DNA of 64,000 nucleotides from Flagellimonas ochracea (GTDB taxonomy: Bacteria > Bacteroidota > Bacteroidia > Flavobacteriales > Flavobacteriaceae): the NCBI RefSeq assembly GCF_009903685.1, contig NZ_JAAABI010000003.1, forward strand, positions 255,135 to 319,134. Direction: 5' to 3'. Positions 25,638-35,144 of the stretch are shown piece after piece. The position numbers and the translations under genes are program-made. Position 1 is the stretch's first letter, and every line of letters begins with the position of its first letter. Under the pieces are notes generated by a model that was given only the letters and a program-made list of their open reading frames with translations, had not been told where the DNA came from and did no database searches.

Positions 25638-26198
25638 TCACTTCTTCTTGATGATTTCCGCCAACAGCTTTTTGGCTCTTAGCAGTTTTACCTTGATGTT
25701 ATTGACTGGTTCGTTAAGTTCTTTTGCAATGTCGGCATAGGACATTTCGTTGAAATAACGCAGGTTGATCACTTTTTGGTAGTGGGGTTTCAATTTTTTG
25801 ATGTCTTGCAACAAATTAGCAAGATTTTGCTCGGTGATCAGCCTGTCTTCCACAGTTGGGGTTTCATCAAGCACTTTCCGCACCGCATCTTCTTGGGTAT
25901 CCATACCATCTATGGGGCTTCTTTTTCTTTTTCTGATAAGGTCAACGTGCAGATTTTTCGATATCGTGATCAGCCAGGTTTTAAACTCGTAGGCTTCATC
26001 ATAGCTCTGTATCTTGTCAAATGCATTGGAAAACGTTCGGATGGTAATGTCCTCGGCGTCATTCTCATTTCTTGTTCTCAACAGCTGAAAGGCATAAACT
26101 TCATTCCAATAGGTATCCAACAGCGTGCTAAAGGCAATTTGATTTCCTTGTTTCGCCTTTTGTATGGTTTCTTTGATTGAAGTATCAGTGTTTCCCAA
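25638..26198 (-). CDS. ECF-type RNA polymerase sigma factor
   Basis: 186 residues, apparently from a TTG start at 26198 (the first residues read [20 protein letters not shown]). Region 2 shows [16 protein letters not shown] and [19 protein letters not shown]; region 4 shows [20 protein letters not shown] with the recognition helix [15 protein letters not shown]. No anti-sigma gene is adjacent; the neighbour upstream is a small membrane protein and lipA lies downstream. This arrangement, sigma gene before lipA, recurs in flavobacteria. Targets are unknown. Confidence 0.9.
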   Translation of the reverse strand: MGNTDTSIKETIQKAKQGNQIAFSTLLDTYWNEVYAFQLLRTRNENDAEDITIRTFSNAFDKIQSYDEAYEFKTWLITISKNLHVDLIRKRKRSPIDGMDTQEDAVRKVLDETPTVEDRLITEQNLANLLQDIKKLKPHYQKVINLRYFNEMSYADIAKELNEPVNNIKVKLLRAKKLLAEIIKKK

Positions 26199-26230
26199 AA
26201 ATGTTATTTTCTACCTAGGTTGGCAAGAAT

Positions 26231-26440
26231 TTATTGAAGCTCGGGAATAGAGTCCTTTTTACAATCTTGCTCGTCGGGAAGTTTTCCGCAAAATCCACAT
26301 GCTTCTCCTTGTTTGTTAAGATATGGGCTTTGGCTCGCACAGGTTCCGGCAAATTTACCATCTTTTTTAGACCAAATTTTTATGGCAATGCCGGCAAAAG
26401 CCAATGCCAAGATTCCAATGGTCAAAAATGCTAACTTCAT
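26231..26440 (-). CDS. Small cysteine-rich single-pass membrane protein
   Basis: 69 residues from the ATG at 26440. One N-terminal membrane helix (LAFLTIGILALAFAGIAIKI) is followed by a short exposed tail with cysteines in TCASQSPY, ACGFCGKLPDEQDC. The four cysteines after the helix could form disulfides or bind metal. It lies between the two ECF sigma factor units and has its own -7 box. It resembles conserved small flavobacterial proteins annotated as membrane or secreted protein; function unknown. Confidence 0.75.
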   Translation of the reverse strand: MKLAFLTIGILALAFAGIAIKIWSKKDGKFAGTCASQSPYLNKQGEACGFCGKLPDEQDCKKDSIPELQ

Positions 26441-26455
26441 GTTCCAACTTTTGTG

Positions 26456-26463
26456 CAAAGGTA
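26456..26463 (-). promoter_or_regulatory. -7 box of the small membrane protein gene
   Basis: Minus strand TACCTTTG, exact consensus, 15 bases before the ATG at 26440. Confidence 0.45.
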
Positions 26464-26516
26464 CGAAATACCCCAATAAAAGAGAACGCGGTTTAAGGAT
26501 ACTTTAAGGGTAATGC

Positions 26517-27275
26517 CTAGTAGTTGATGTTGGCCACGATATTCTCCACTGTTGGGGCCGAGTTGCCTCCTTCCGGCTCCACAGTAATGTAGCCTATGGC
26601 ATTGTCCGCATAGGGTAGTGCCAGTAATTTATCCTTATCATCAAATTGTTTGATGACGCCCAAATTCACTAACTCTCCGTTGACTTCGGCCCACATTTGA
26701 AAGCATTTGTTTTCGGGTAGATTAGGAACGTTGCTCACGTTGATATAGGAAAGCTTTTTTACGGGATTGATGTAGGCGACCGCTTTCAATTCTTTTCCTT
26801 CTCTTTTTCCCCTCAAGGCATATTTTTTTGTATCTGGATTATTAAGAACGATGAATTGGTTTCTCATATCGGCCAACTGATCCTTCATGTTATCCTCCAA
26901 ATATTTGATTTTATTGGTGACAAGAGTGTTTTCTTGTTGTAGGGTCTTGTTCTGATTCCAGAAGAAATAGGAGGAACCGGCAAACAGCATAATGGCCACA
27001 CTTGCGGCCACTGCGTAACGAAGGAGCTTTCTGTTGGCCACTTTTTCTTTTCTGGCACTATGCAGTATGATTTCTTTTAACCCTTCTGGGGTTTTCTTCG
27101 CATATATTTTGGCGAAAGCCTCCAAATTGTCCTGAAGTTCATTATAGACCTCCCTTACTTCGGGATACATAGTTATATATCGCTCTGCTTTGGCAGTTTC
27201 CTCTTTGTTGGTATCTTCCAAGAGGTATTTCTCAAGGATGTCCGAATCTAAAAACTGTTTTACTTTTTCTTTCAT
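26517..27275 (-). CDS. Anti-sigma factor of the RskA type
   Basis: 252 residues. A cytoplasmic N-terminal helical part (LEKYLLEDTNKEETAKAERY, the ZAS-like position without zinc ligands), a membrane helix at about 87-107 (YAVAASVAIMLFAGSSYFFW), a short coiled coil, and a periplasmic RskA beta domain ending with VSNVPNLPENKCFQMWAEVN and TVEPEGGNSAPT. It should hold the upstream-encoded sigma factor at the membrane until regulated proteolysis. Its start codon overlaps the sigma stop by four bases. Confidence 0.9.
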   Translation of the reverse strand: MKEKVKQFLDSDILEKYLLEDTNKEETAKAERYITMYPEVREVYNELQDNLEAFAKIYAKKTPEGLKEIILHSARKEKVANRKLLRYAVAASVAIMLFAGSSYFFWNQNKTLQQENTLVTNKIKYLEDNMKDQLADMRNQFIVLNNPDTKKYALRGKREGKELKAVAYINPVKKLSYINVSNVPNLPENKCFQMWAEVNGELVNLGVIKQFDDKDKLLALPYADNAIGYITVEPEGGNSAPTVENIVANINY

Positions 27276-27838
27276 GGCATCGTTAGTATTATAAAAAGTA
27301 GACTCATTGCAGCGCCATATATCTTTCCAAGCTCTCTCAACCCAATTTTAAGTCTAGATTTTATTGTTCCCAAGGGAATGTCCAATTCATCACTTGCCTC
27401 CTGCTGTGTCATTCCTTCAAAAAAAAGAGCCTCCAGAACAATTCTATACTTGGATTCTATTTTATCCAGATTTTTTTGAATATCCAGATGTTCCGGCTTT
27501 ATGCTTTCTACTCCAACATTATATACGTTAGAAGCATCGATTTGGACTTCTTTATCTGCTTTATTGTTGAGGCTTCGTAATTTATCGATGGCCGTGTTCC
27601 TTGTAATCCGAAATAACCAAGTGAACAATTTGGCCTTGGAGGCATCGTAGGTATCTGCTTTTTTCCAGATTTTAATAAAGCTTTCCTGAAGCACATCTTG
27701 AGCCAACTCTTCATCTTTTACTACTTTGTATGCCACACCGAACAAGGTGTCCCCATAATTTTCATAAAGTAAAGAAATTGCCTTATCGTCCTTTTCTGCA
27801 AGGAGCGAAACAATATGTCTCTCAATTAGTGTGCTCAT
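27272..27838 (-). CDS. ECF RNA polymerase sigma factor paired with RskA-type anti-sigma factor
   Basis: 188 residues. Region 2: AQDVLQESFIKIWKKADTYD and LFTWLFRITRNTAIDKLRS; region 4: EALFFEGMTQQEASDELDIP and then GTIKSRLKIGLREL. The SigK/RskA type pairing is supported by the overlapping anti-sigma gene. The extreme C-terminus (AAMSLLFIILTMP) is unusually hydrophobic for a cytoplasmic sigma factor. Probably an envelope or oxidative stress regulator; the regulon cannot be read from here. Confidence 0.92.
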   Translation of the reverse strand: MSTLIERHIVSLLAEKDDKAISLLYENYGDTLFGVAYKVVKDEELAQDVLQESFIKIWKKADTYDASKAKLFTWLFRITRNTAIDKLRSLNNKADKEVQIDASNVYNVGVESIKPEHLDIQKNLDKIESKYRIVLEALFFEGMTQQEASDELDIPLGTIKSRLKIGLRELGKIYGAAMSLLFIILTMP

Positions 27839-28003
27839 TTTGGGCTACTTAAGGTAAAATTTATAGGGGGCAAAATCTAAAATAAGGTTTAAATCGTATA
27901 TACTACAACGTTACGGCTTAAAAAGCATTATTGAAACATTTAATAAATGCGTAAATGGACGCTTTGTCGTAAGAGTTTATAAGTTTGGTTAGTTTGGTTT
28001 GGT

Positions 28004-28037
28004 ATAACCCCCGTTATTGTTTCAATGCGGGGGTTAT
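28004..28037. terminator. Hairpin at the murB 3' end
   Basis: A perfect 10-bp stem (28004-28013 with 28028-28037) rich in G and C, with further pairing inside the loop. It includes the murB stop codon (28034-28036). The minus-strand side lacks a long T run, so it may end murB transcription weakly or protect the 3' end; the plus-strand side is followed by TTTTATG. Confidence 0.6.
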
Positions 28038-29050
28038 TTTATGACATTCACCTCTGGTTCAATAGTTATGCCAAATTTTTCAATCACTTCTTGTTGAATT
28101 TTATGTGCTAAATCCAACACTTCCTTACCTGTTGCATTGCCATAATTTACAAGTACAAGCGCCTGTTTTTCATGTACACCGGCATCACCAACCCTTTTTC
28201 CCTTAAATCCACATTGCTCAATCAACCACCCTGCCGGAACTTTAAAATAGTCCTTACCTACTTCATAATGGGGCATGTCTGGATGACGCTTCAAAATTTT
28301 ATCCAATCTTTTTCTGGCTATAACCGGATTTTTGAAAAAACTACCACTATTCCCCAAGTCTTTGGGGTCGGGTAATTTGCTTTGTCTTATGGCTATGACA
28401 GCGTTGGAAATATCCCTTATTTTAGGGTAAACGATGCCCTGCTTTTTGAGTTCCTCTTCAATGGCGCCATATCCCGTATTCAAAATGTGGTTCTTCTTGG
28501 TCAATTTAAGGTTAACTGACGTAATGATATATTTATTTTTTGCTTCCTTCTTAAAAATGGAATCACGATATCCGAACTTGCATGCTTCCAAATCAAACGA
28601 AACCAATTCTCTTGAAGCTATCTCCATGGCAGCACAGCTTACAAATACATCTTTAAGCTCAACACCATAAGCACCAATATTTTGAATAGGGGCCGTTCCT
28701 GTGTTTCCAGGAATCAGCGAAAGGTTTTCCAATCCACCATATCCGTTTTCCAAACACCACATCACCAATTCATGCCAATTTTCTCCGGCCATGGCCTTCA
28801 CTTCAACGGAATACTCATCCTCCTCTACAATGGTCTTGCCCTTTAGGTTGATGTGCATCACCAATGCATCAATATCTTTGGTCAGCAATAGATTGCTACC
28901 GCCACTTATAACAAATTTTTTGGGGTAGGCCTTGAGCTCAAGCACTTTTTGTAATTGCACCAGGCCAGTGATTTCCACAAAAAATTTTGCATTAACATCA
29001 ATACCAAACGTATTATACGGTTTTAAGGATATGTTCTCTTGGATGTTCAC
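28034..29050 (-). CDS. murB: UDP-N-acetylmuramate dehydrogenase
   Basis: 338 residues, type I MurB. It reduces UDP-GlcNAc enolpyruvate to UDP-MurNAc in the cytoplasm, with FAD and NADPH. Seen are NTFGIDVNAKFF at the start, the FAD-loop VISGGSNLLL, IPGNTGTAPIQNIGAYGVEL, the proton-donor segment NSGSFFKNPV, and the C-terminal GDAGVHEKQALVLVN. It overlaps the stop of the upstream aminotransferase by four bases, so they form a two-gene unit. Confidence 0.96.
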   Translation of the reverse strand: MNIQENISLKPYNTFGIDVNAKFFVEITGLVQLQKVLELKAYPKKFVISGGSNLLLTKDIDALVMHINLKGKTIVEEDEYSVEVKAMAGENWHELVMWCLENGYGGLENLSLIPGNTGTAPIQNIGAYGVELKDVFVSCAAMEIASRELVSFDLEACKFGYRDSIFKKEAKNKYIITSVNLKLTKKNHILNTGYGAIEEELKKQGIVYPKIRDISNAVIAIRQSKLPDPKDLGNSGSFFKNPVIARKRLDKILKRHPDMPHYEVGKDYFKVPAGWLIEQCGFKGKRVGDAGVHEKQALVLVNYGNATGKEVLDLAHKIQQEVIEKFGITIEPEVNVIK

Positions 29051-30240
29051 TGGCTGAGGTACTGTTTAAGGGCCTCGCCCAATAAAAATACAGCCTTAAT
29101 TAGTTTTTCTTTCTCTAGGACATAGGCAATTCGTATCTGGTTTTCACCCAAACCTGGGGTAGCGTAGAATCCTGCAGCCGGAGCTACCATTACGGTGCTG
29201 CCTTCCATTTCAAACTTCTCCAACATCCATTGGGCAAATTCATCCGCATCTTTAATGGGGAGTTCAACCACACAATAAAAAGCACCTTGGGGAACGGCTA
29301 CTTTAACCCCGTCCAACTTTTGAAGTTCTGAAACCAGAATGTCCCTTCGGGACATGTATTCTTCAATAACATCATCAAAATAACTCTGTGGCGTGTCCAG
29401 AGCGGCTTCACTGGCTATTTGTGCCAAGGTTGGGGGAGACAGCCGTGCCTGCGCAAATTTTAAAGCTGTTTTTATGACATTCTGGTTTTTGGAGACCAAA
29501 CACCCAATTCGTGCCCCGCACATACTATATCTTTTGGAGACGGAGTCTACAATAATGGCATATTCCTCCAGTTCCTTTTCTTGTAAAATGGAGTAATGCT
29601 GCCTTCCATCATAGGTGAACTCTCGGTACACCTCGTCGGCAATGAGGAAAAGATCATGCTTTTTTACCAGTTCCGCCAATTGTTTTATTTCCTCCTGGCT
29701 ATAAAGATATCCCGTTGGGTTACCGGGATTGCAAATAAGCACCGCTTTGGTTTTTGGGGTAATCAGTTTTTCAAAGTTCGCAATGGGCGGTAGCGCAAAA
29801 TTATTCTCGAGTTTAGACTCAATGGGTACCACATTAATCCCCATTGCGGTGGCAAAACCATTGTAATTGGCATAAAAAGGCTCAGGAATAATTATTTCAT
29901 CGTCTTTATCCATAAGGGTTCCCATGGCAAAGGAAAGTGCTTCAGAACCTCCAGTAGTGACGATGATATCATCAGCAGAAACATGGATGTCATTTTTTGC
30001 ATAGTATACCGCTATTTTGTTTCTGTACGCTTCGGAACCTTCGGTCATACTATAGGCAAGGACCTCGATAGTGTTGTTTTTTACCGCATCCAGAGCTATT
30101 TTGGGAGTTTTGATGTCGGGTTGCCCAATGTTGAGATGGATAACCTCAACACCCCTTTTTTTAGCTGCTTCAGCATAAGGGACCAATTTTCGTATGGGTG
30201 AGGCAGGCATTCGCCTTCCTTTTTCTGAGATACTTGGCAT
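29047..30240 (-). CDS. PLP-dependent class I/II aminotransferase
   Basis: 397 residues, AAT-I fold. PLP-binding elements are NPGNPTGYLYSQEE, LIADEVYREFTYDG and the Schiff-base lysine in DSVSKRYSMCGARIG. The opening (MPSISEKGRRMPASPIRKLV and then HLNIGQPDIKTP) is typical of the aspartate/aromatic aminotransferases common in Bacteroidota. The substrate is not certain. It is translationally coupled to murB; a supply of amino acids for peptidoglycan would fit but is inference. Confidence 0.92.
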   Translation of the reverse strand: MPSISEKGRRMPASPIRKLVPYAEAAKKRGVEVIHLNIGQPDIKTPKIALDAVKNNTIEVLAYSMTEGSEAYRNKIAVYYAKNDIHVSADDIIVTTGGSEALSFAMGTLMDKDDEIIIPEPFYANYNGFATAMGINVVPIESKLENNFALPPIANFEKLITPKTKAVLICNPGNPTGYLYSQEEIKQLAELVKKHDLFLIADEVYREFTYDGRQHYSILQEKELEEYAIIVDSVSKRYSMCGARIGCLVSKNQNVIKTALKFAQARLSPPTLAQIASEAALDTPQSYFDDVIEEYMSRRDILVSELQKLDGVKVAVPQGAFYCVVELPIKDADEFAQWMLEKFEMEGSTVMVAPAAGFYATPGLGENQIRIAYVLEKEKLIKAVFLLGEALKQYLSQ

Positions 30241-30389
30241 ATGGAAAATTTAAGCAAAAATGGTAAAACCTGAACTCGAAAACAACAGATTCTACCATTA
30301 TTTAGCAGGTTAGGGGAATGTTAAAAATAAGCAGTGCTCTTTGATTATTTTGTATATTTAAGATAGATAACCTGTTAGAAGTAAGCAAA

Positions 30390-31730
30390 TTGAAAAAAAA
30401 GCTACATTTTATTGCACTTCTTTTAATGCTGATACCATTTTCGATTTCAGCACAAGGTTTTCGTTTGCCTGAAAATCAAAAGTTTCAAAAGATCAATTTT
30501 GAACTTATCAGCAATTTGATAGTCATACCCGTTGAAATCAATGGGGCGGATTTAACCTTTGTATTGGACTCTGGTGTAAGTAGACCTTTACTCTTCAATC
30601 TTTCAGACCAGGATTCTTTGCAGATTAACAATGTTTCTGAAGTGACCATTCGGGGGTTGGGGGACGGAGAACCTATGAAGGCCCTGAGCTCTTCTGGTAA
30701 TAAATTTGCTTTAGGCAAGGCCAAGAATTATGATCAGGATTTGTTCGTGGTTTTGGATAAGGAAATTAATTTTTCAACTTCCCTGGGCATTCCTGTCCAT
30801 GGAATCTTGGGGTATGAGCTATTTCGGGATTTTATAGTGGAGATTAACTACGGTTCTCAATATATAAAGCTTCATAATCCAGAATTATATGACCATGCTC
30901 CGCATAAAAGGTCACAGACCCTTCCATTGTCCATACAAAATAGAAAAGCGTACGTGGAAGGAACCGTATTGATAAAAGATTCTGAAAATATACCGGTTAA
31001 ACTTTTGGTGGATACGGGTAGTGGAGATGCACTTTGGCTGTTTCATGAACCGGAAAAGGGGCTTGAGATTCCTGAAAAAAACTATGAGGATTATTTGGGT
31101 CGAGGGTTAAGTGGCGATATTTTTGGTAAACGCGCCAAAGTGAACGGTGTTCGCATAGGAGATTTTGAGCTCAAGGATGCCAAGGCTGCCTTTCCTTATC
31201 AAGAGTCCTTCGGATTTGCAAAAAATCTTGGGGACCGTAACGGAAGTGTAGGGGGTGAAATCTTGAAGCGGTTCAACATTGTCTTCGACTATCCAAGAGA
31301 ACAGGTTACGTTAAGGAAAAATAATAATTTCAGAGATCCTTTTCACTATAACTTGGCTGGCATTGATTTACAGCACAATGGCTTGCGCTATATTGCAGAA
31401 AGAATAGCAGATTCCAGAGGTGTGGTGCGCGATGATGAATCCACCTTTGGAAATGTCCAGATATTATTGGAGAATAAGACTCGATTAAGCTTGGTACCTG
31501 AAATTATTGTATCGGGTATTAGAGCTGGAAGCCCAGCCGCAGAGGCCGGATTGCAAGAGGGGGATGTCATCCTTGCTGTGAACGGTAAAAGAATATACCG
31601 TTACAAGCTGCAGGAAGTCCTAAAAATGCTTAACGAGAAAGAAGGCAAGCGAATAAAAGTACTAATAGAGCGCTATAACAAGGACATGCTCTTCACATTT
31701 GTCCTTAAGAAAGTATTTGATGATGATTAA
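30390..31730 (+). CDS. Exported retropepsin-like aspartyl protease with PDZ domain
   Basis: 446 residues from a TTG at 30390, which directly precedes a lysine-rich signal peptide (KKKLHFIALLLMLIPFSISA). Two aspartyl protease half-sites are present: LDSGVS with Asp60 and VDTGSG with Asp208; the first is DSG, the second the canonical DTG. A PDZ domain follows (about 355-440, with AGSPAAEAGLQEGDVILAVN). Such fused halves act as single-chain pepsin-like enzymes in the periplasm. A strong terminator follows. Confidence 0.88.
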   Translation: MKKKLHFIALLLMLIPFSISAQGFRLPENQKFQKINFELISNLIVIPVEINGADLTFVLDSGVSRPLLFNLSDQDSLQINNVSEVTIRGLGDGEPMKALSSSGNKFALGKAKNYDQDLFVVLDKEINFSTSLGIPVHGILGYELFRDFIVEINYGSQYIKLHNPELYDHAPHKRSQTLPLSIQNRKAYVEGTVLIKDSENIPVKLLVDTGSGDALWLFHEPEKGLEIPEKNYEDYLGRGLSGDIFGKRAKVNGVRIGDFELKDAKAAFPYQESFGFAKNLGDRNGSVGGEILKRFNIVFDYPREQVTLRKNNNFRDPFHYNLAGIDLQHNGLRYIAERIADSRGVVRDDESTFGNVQILLENKTRLSLVPEIIVSGIRAGSPAAEAGLQEGDVILAVNGKRIYRYKLQEVLKMLNEKEGKRIKVLIERYNKDMLFTFVLKKVFDDD

Positions 31731-31757
31731 AAAAGCCCCATTTTATGGGGCTTTTTT
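31729..31757. terminator. Bidirectional terminator between the aspartyl protease and DUF1573 genes
   Basis: A perfect 13-bp stem (31729-31741 with 31745-31757) with poly-A on the left and poly-T on the right, so that it works in both directions for the convergent genes. It overlaps the TAA of the protease gene. Confidence 0.9.
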
Positions 31758-31781
31758 TTTATCTATTAATATTCTTATTTC

Positions 31782-32171
31782 TTATTTAGCGCCTTCTGCC
31801 TTTACCGTTCCTTTTATTTTTAACACCTTAGTAGGCGTGTCCGCATTGGAAGTCACTGTAATGGCTTTTCGTATAGGACCAATCCTGTTGGTATCATACT
31901 TAACCTCAATTTGACCTGTTTTTCCAGGCAAAATCGGTTCTTCTGGCTTTTTTGGTATAGTGCAGCCACAACTGGACCTTACATTGCTAATTACCAAAGG
32001 TGCGGTACCGGTATTGGTAAACTCAAAAACACGGATTCCATCACTTCCCTTGGAAATTTCTCCGTAGTCGATTGTTTCACTTTTAAACTCGATTTTCGCT
32101 GTTGCATCTTGGGCATAAATCCCCAAAGAGAGCAGCCCGACGAATAACATGAGTACAGTTCTTTTCATCAT
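31782..32171 (-). CDS. DUF1573 domain exported protein
   Basis: 129 residues with a signal peptide (ending YAQ). The mature part is one DUF1573 immunoglobulin-like domain: DYGEISKGSDGIRVFEFTNT, then the family hallmark SSCGCTIPKKPEEPILPGKT. These small beta domains are frequent in Bacteroidota periplasmic and surface proteins; function is unknown. Its promoter fits the flavobacterial consensus well. Confidence 0.93.
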   Translation of the reverse strand: MMKRTVLMLFVGLLSLGIYAQDATAKIEFKSETIDYGEISKGSDGIRVFEFTNTGTAPLVISNVRSSCGCTIPKKPEEPILPGKTGQIEVKYDTNRIGPIRKAITVTSNADTPTKVLKIKGTVKAEGAK

Positions 32172-32191
32172 TTATAGTTTTGGGTGAACCT

Positions 32192-32223
32192 CAAATGTAA
32201 ATGTTTTCCCACCTACATCCAAA
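32192..32223 (-). promoter_or_regulatory. Promoter of the DUF1573 gene
   Basis: Minus strand TTTG (32220-32223), 20-nt spacer, TACATTTG (32192-32199): a near-ideal TTTG-N19-TAnnTTTG promoter, 20 bases before the start codon at 32171. Confidence 0.65.
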
Positions 32224-32228
32224 ATTCT

Positions 32229-32258
32229 TTTGTTATGTAATAACGTTACTTATTTTTG
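32229..32258 (+). promoter_or_regulatory. Promoter of valS
   Basis: TTTG (32229-32232), 18-nt spacer, TATTTTTG (32251-32258). The start codon is 107 bases downstream, leaving an unusually long leader of about 100 nt. Confidence 0.6.
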
Positions 32259-32365
32259 TTTCGTATTTCTGGATTGGCCCTCAAGTGAAGAAAAGTGCAA
32301 ATTAACATGAAGCATCTCCTCAAAAAGACCTATCCGGTTCCAAACGACAAAAACTATACCGAAAA

Positions 32366-34996
32366 ATGGACATTCCATCAAAATATGAACCTCAAAGGGT
32401 AGAAGAACATTGGTATTCCTATTGGACCAAGCACCAGTATTTTAGTTCTAAACCAGATCAAAGGGAACCCTATACCATCGTGATTCCGCCTCCAAATGTT
32501 ACCGGAGTGCTCCATATGGGGCATATGCTGAACAATACTCTTCAAGATGTATTGATTCGTAGAGCAAGGCTTTTGGGCAAAAATGCATGCTGGGTACCCG
32601 GAATGGACCATGCTTCCATAGCCACGGAAGCCAAAGTGGTGGCCAAGTTGAAGGAGAATGGGGTGGACAAAGCCGATTTGACCAGGGATGAATTTCTTGA
32701 ACATGCCTGGGATTGGACCAATGAATATGGTGGGGTAATTCTTCAACAACTAAAAAAATTGGGTTGTTCCTGCGATTGGGACCGCACTAAATTCACCATG
32801 GATGATGATATGTCTGCCTCTGTGATAAAGGTTTTTGTTGATTTATATGAAAAGGGATTGATTTATAGAGGTTTTCGGATGGTAAATTGGGATCCTGAAG
32901 CCAAAACGACCCTTTCAGACGAAGAGGTCATTCATGAAGAAAGGCAAGGGGAGCTGTATTATTTGGCCTATCCTATAGAAGACTCGGAAGAAAAAGTAGT
33001 GATTGCCACGACCCGACCAGAAACTATTTTAGGAGATACTGCCATATGCATCAACCCTAATGATGAAAGGTATCAGCATTTAAAAGGTAAAAAAGCAATA
33101 GTCCCACTCTGCAACAGGGCGATTCCAATTATCCAGGACGAATATGTGGACGTAGAGTTCGGAACTGGTTGCCTTAAAGTTACCCCAGCCCATGATGAAA
33201 ATGACAAGAATTTGGGGGATAAGTATAACTTGGAAATCATAGATATCTTTAATGAAGATGCCACGTTGAATGCCAACGGCCTCCACTACGAGGGAAAGGA
33301 CCGTTTTGTTGCACGCAATGAAATAGTCAAAGAACTAGAGGAAAAGAAGTTTTTGGTGAAAACGGAGCCATACACCAACAAAGTGGGAACTTCTGAACGT
33401 ACCAAGGCAGTAATAGAGCCACGTTTATCAGATCAGTGGTTTCTTAAAATGGACAGGTTGGCAAAACCTGCCCTTGAAGGGGTGTTAAAGACAGCGGACA
33501 TCAAATTTTACCCTAAAAAGTTTGAAAATACGTATCGCCATTGGATGGAAGGCATACGGGATTGGAATATTTCCCGACAATTGTGGTGGGGACAGCAGAT
33601 CCCTGCCTATTATTATGGTGATGGCAAGGAGGACTTTGTAGTTGCGGAGACACCTCAACAAGCCTTGGATCTGGCCAGAGCTAAATCCAAAAATTCCAAC
33701 TTGGAGCTAAACGATCTGAAGCAGGACCAAGACGTGTTGGATACTTGGTTTTCCTCTTGGTTATGGCCCATAAGTGTTTTTGGAGGCATTCTGGAACCAG
33801 ATAATGAGGAGGTAAACTACTACTATCCAACCAGTGATTTGGTCACTGCACCGGACATTATTTTCTTTTGGGTCGCCAGAATGATTATGGCTGGCTACGA
33901 ATATCGGGGACAACGTCCTTTTGAAAATGTATATTTCACTGGATTGGTACGGGACAAACAACGGCGTAAAATGTCCAAACAATTGGGTAACTCACCCGAT
34001 GCCTTAAAACTGATTAAGGATTTTGGAGCCGACGGCGTTCGCGTGGGTCTTCTGTTGAGTTCGTCAGCGGGCAACGACATTATGTTCGACGAATCACTTT
34101 GTCAACAGGGAGCTAATTTTGCCAATAAAGTATGGAATGCCTTTCGATTGGTGAAAGGGTGGGAAGTGGCCGATTTACCTCAGCCTGAAGCAGCTAAGAT
34201 TGGACTCGGGTGGTATCAGGCCAAACTGAACCAAACATTGACCGAAATTGATGACCATTTTTCAAAGTATCGCATTTCAGATGCGCTAATGGCAATTTAT
34301 AAATTGGTTTGGGACGATTTCTGTTCCTGGTTGTTGGAAATTGTGAAGCCTGCCTATCAAAAGCCAATTGACAAAACTACTTTTGATGCCGTCATAAAAC
34401 TGTTTGAAGATAACCTGAAGCTGTTGCACCCTTTCATGCCTTTTTTGACCGAGGAAGTATGGCAACATATGGCAGAACGCACTCCTGAACAAGCCTTGAT
34501 AGTTGCCAATTGGCCAAAGGTGGGTGATACCGACCCTGCCCTAATTAAAGATTTTGATTTTGCAGCTGAAGTAATCGCCGGCATACGTACCATTCGAAAG
34601 GAAAAGAACATCCCTCAGAAAGAGACACTGGAGCTATTTGTATTGAATTCCGAAAATGTTTCTGGAAAAATGAATGCCATTATTACCAAGTTGGGCAATC
34701 TTTCCAAGTTGGAGGTGATAAATATGGGTATGGATGGTGCCTTGACATTTCGCGTAAAAAGCAACGAGTATTTTATTCCGATAAGTGGAGCTGTGGACAT
34801 TGAAGCAGAAATTCAAAAACTTACCGAAGAGCTCAACTATACCCGTGGATTTTTACAATCCGTGCAAAAGAAATTGAGCAACGAACGCTTTGTGAACAAT
34901 GCCCCCGAAAAAGTGGTGGCCATGGAAAAGAAAAAAGCTGCCGATGCCGAAGCTAAAATTGACACTTTGGAAAAAAGTTTGGCCAGTTTGGGATAA
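32366..34996 (+). CDS. valS: Valine--tRNA ligase
   Basis: 876 residues, class I synthetase. HMGH at 50-53 stands for HIGH; the second signature is KMSKQ at 535-539 rather than KMSKS, a substitution seen in some bacterial ValRS. The editing domain lies between (about 200-340; ATTRPETILGDTAICINPND). The anticodon-binding helical part and a C-terminal coiled coil (VDIEAEIQKLTEELNYTRG onwards) that contacts the tRNA complete the enzyme. It appears to be transcribed alone. Confidence 0.97.
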   Translation: MDIPSKYEPQRVEEHWYSYWTKHQYFSSKPDQREPYTIVIPPPNVTGVLHMGHMLNNTLQDVLIRRARLLGKNACWVPGMDHASIATEAKVVAKLKENGVDKADLTRDEFLEHAWDWTNEYGGVILQQLKKLGCSCDWDRTKFTMDDDMSASVIKVFVDLYEKGLIYRGFRMVNWDPEAKTTLSDEEVIHEERQGELYYLAYPIEDSEEKVVIATTRPETILGDTAICINPNDERYQHLKGKKAIVPLCNRAIPIIQDEYVDVEFGTGCLKVTPAHDENDKNLGDKYNLEIIDIFNEDATLNANGLHYEGKDRFVARNEIVKELEEKKFLVKTEPYTNKVGTSERTKAVIEPRLSDQWFLKMDRLAKPALEGVLKTADIKFYPKKFENTYRHWMEGIRDWNISRQLWWGQQIPAYYYGDGKEDFVVAETPQQALDLARAKSKNSNLELNDLKQDQDVLDTWFSSWLWPISVFGGILEPDNEEVNYYYPTSDLVTAPDIIFFWVARMIMAGYEYRGQRPFENVYFTGLVRDKQRRKMSKQLGNSPDALKLIKDFGADGVRVGLLLSSSAGNDIMFDESLCQQGANFANKVWNAFRLVKGWEVADLPQPEAAKIGLGWYQAKLNQTLTEIDDHFSKYRISDALMAIYKLVWDDFCSWLLEIVKPAYQKPIDKTTFDAVIKLFEDNLKLLHPFMPFLTEEVWQHMAERTPEQALIVANWPKVGDTDPALIKDFDFAAEVIAGIRTIRKEKNIPQKETLELFVLNSENVSGKMNAIITKLGNLSKLEVINMGMDGALTFRVKSNEYFIPISGAVDIEAEIQKLTEELNYTRGFLQSVQKKLSNERFVNNAPEKVVAMEKKKAADAEAKIDTLEKSLASLG

Positions 34997-35144
34997 ATCT
35001 TAAGTGTTTTCAAGGGATTTTGATGAATAGGGAATCATCTTTTTGAAAGTTTAACATAGAAGTTTGTGGCTGTAAGGCTCAATCCAAAACCTTGATTCAT
35101 CAATTGAATTGATAGGATTATCCAGTTTTTTTTAACTTAGAAAC

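Noticed and set aside
32307-32402. 31-codon frame upstream of and overlapping valS
   Set aside because: No codon pattern suggesting a regulatory leader (only one Val codon) and no hairpin; noted only as part of the long leader.
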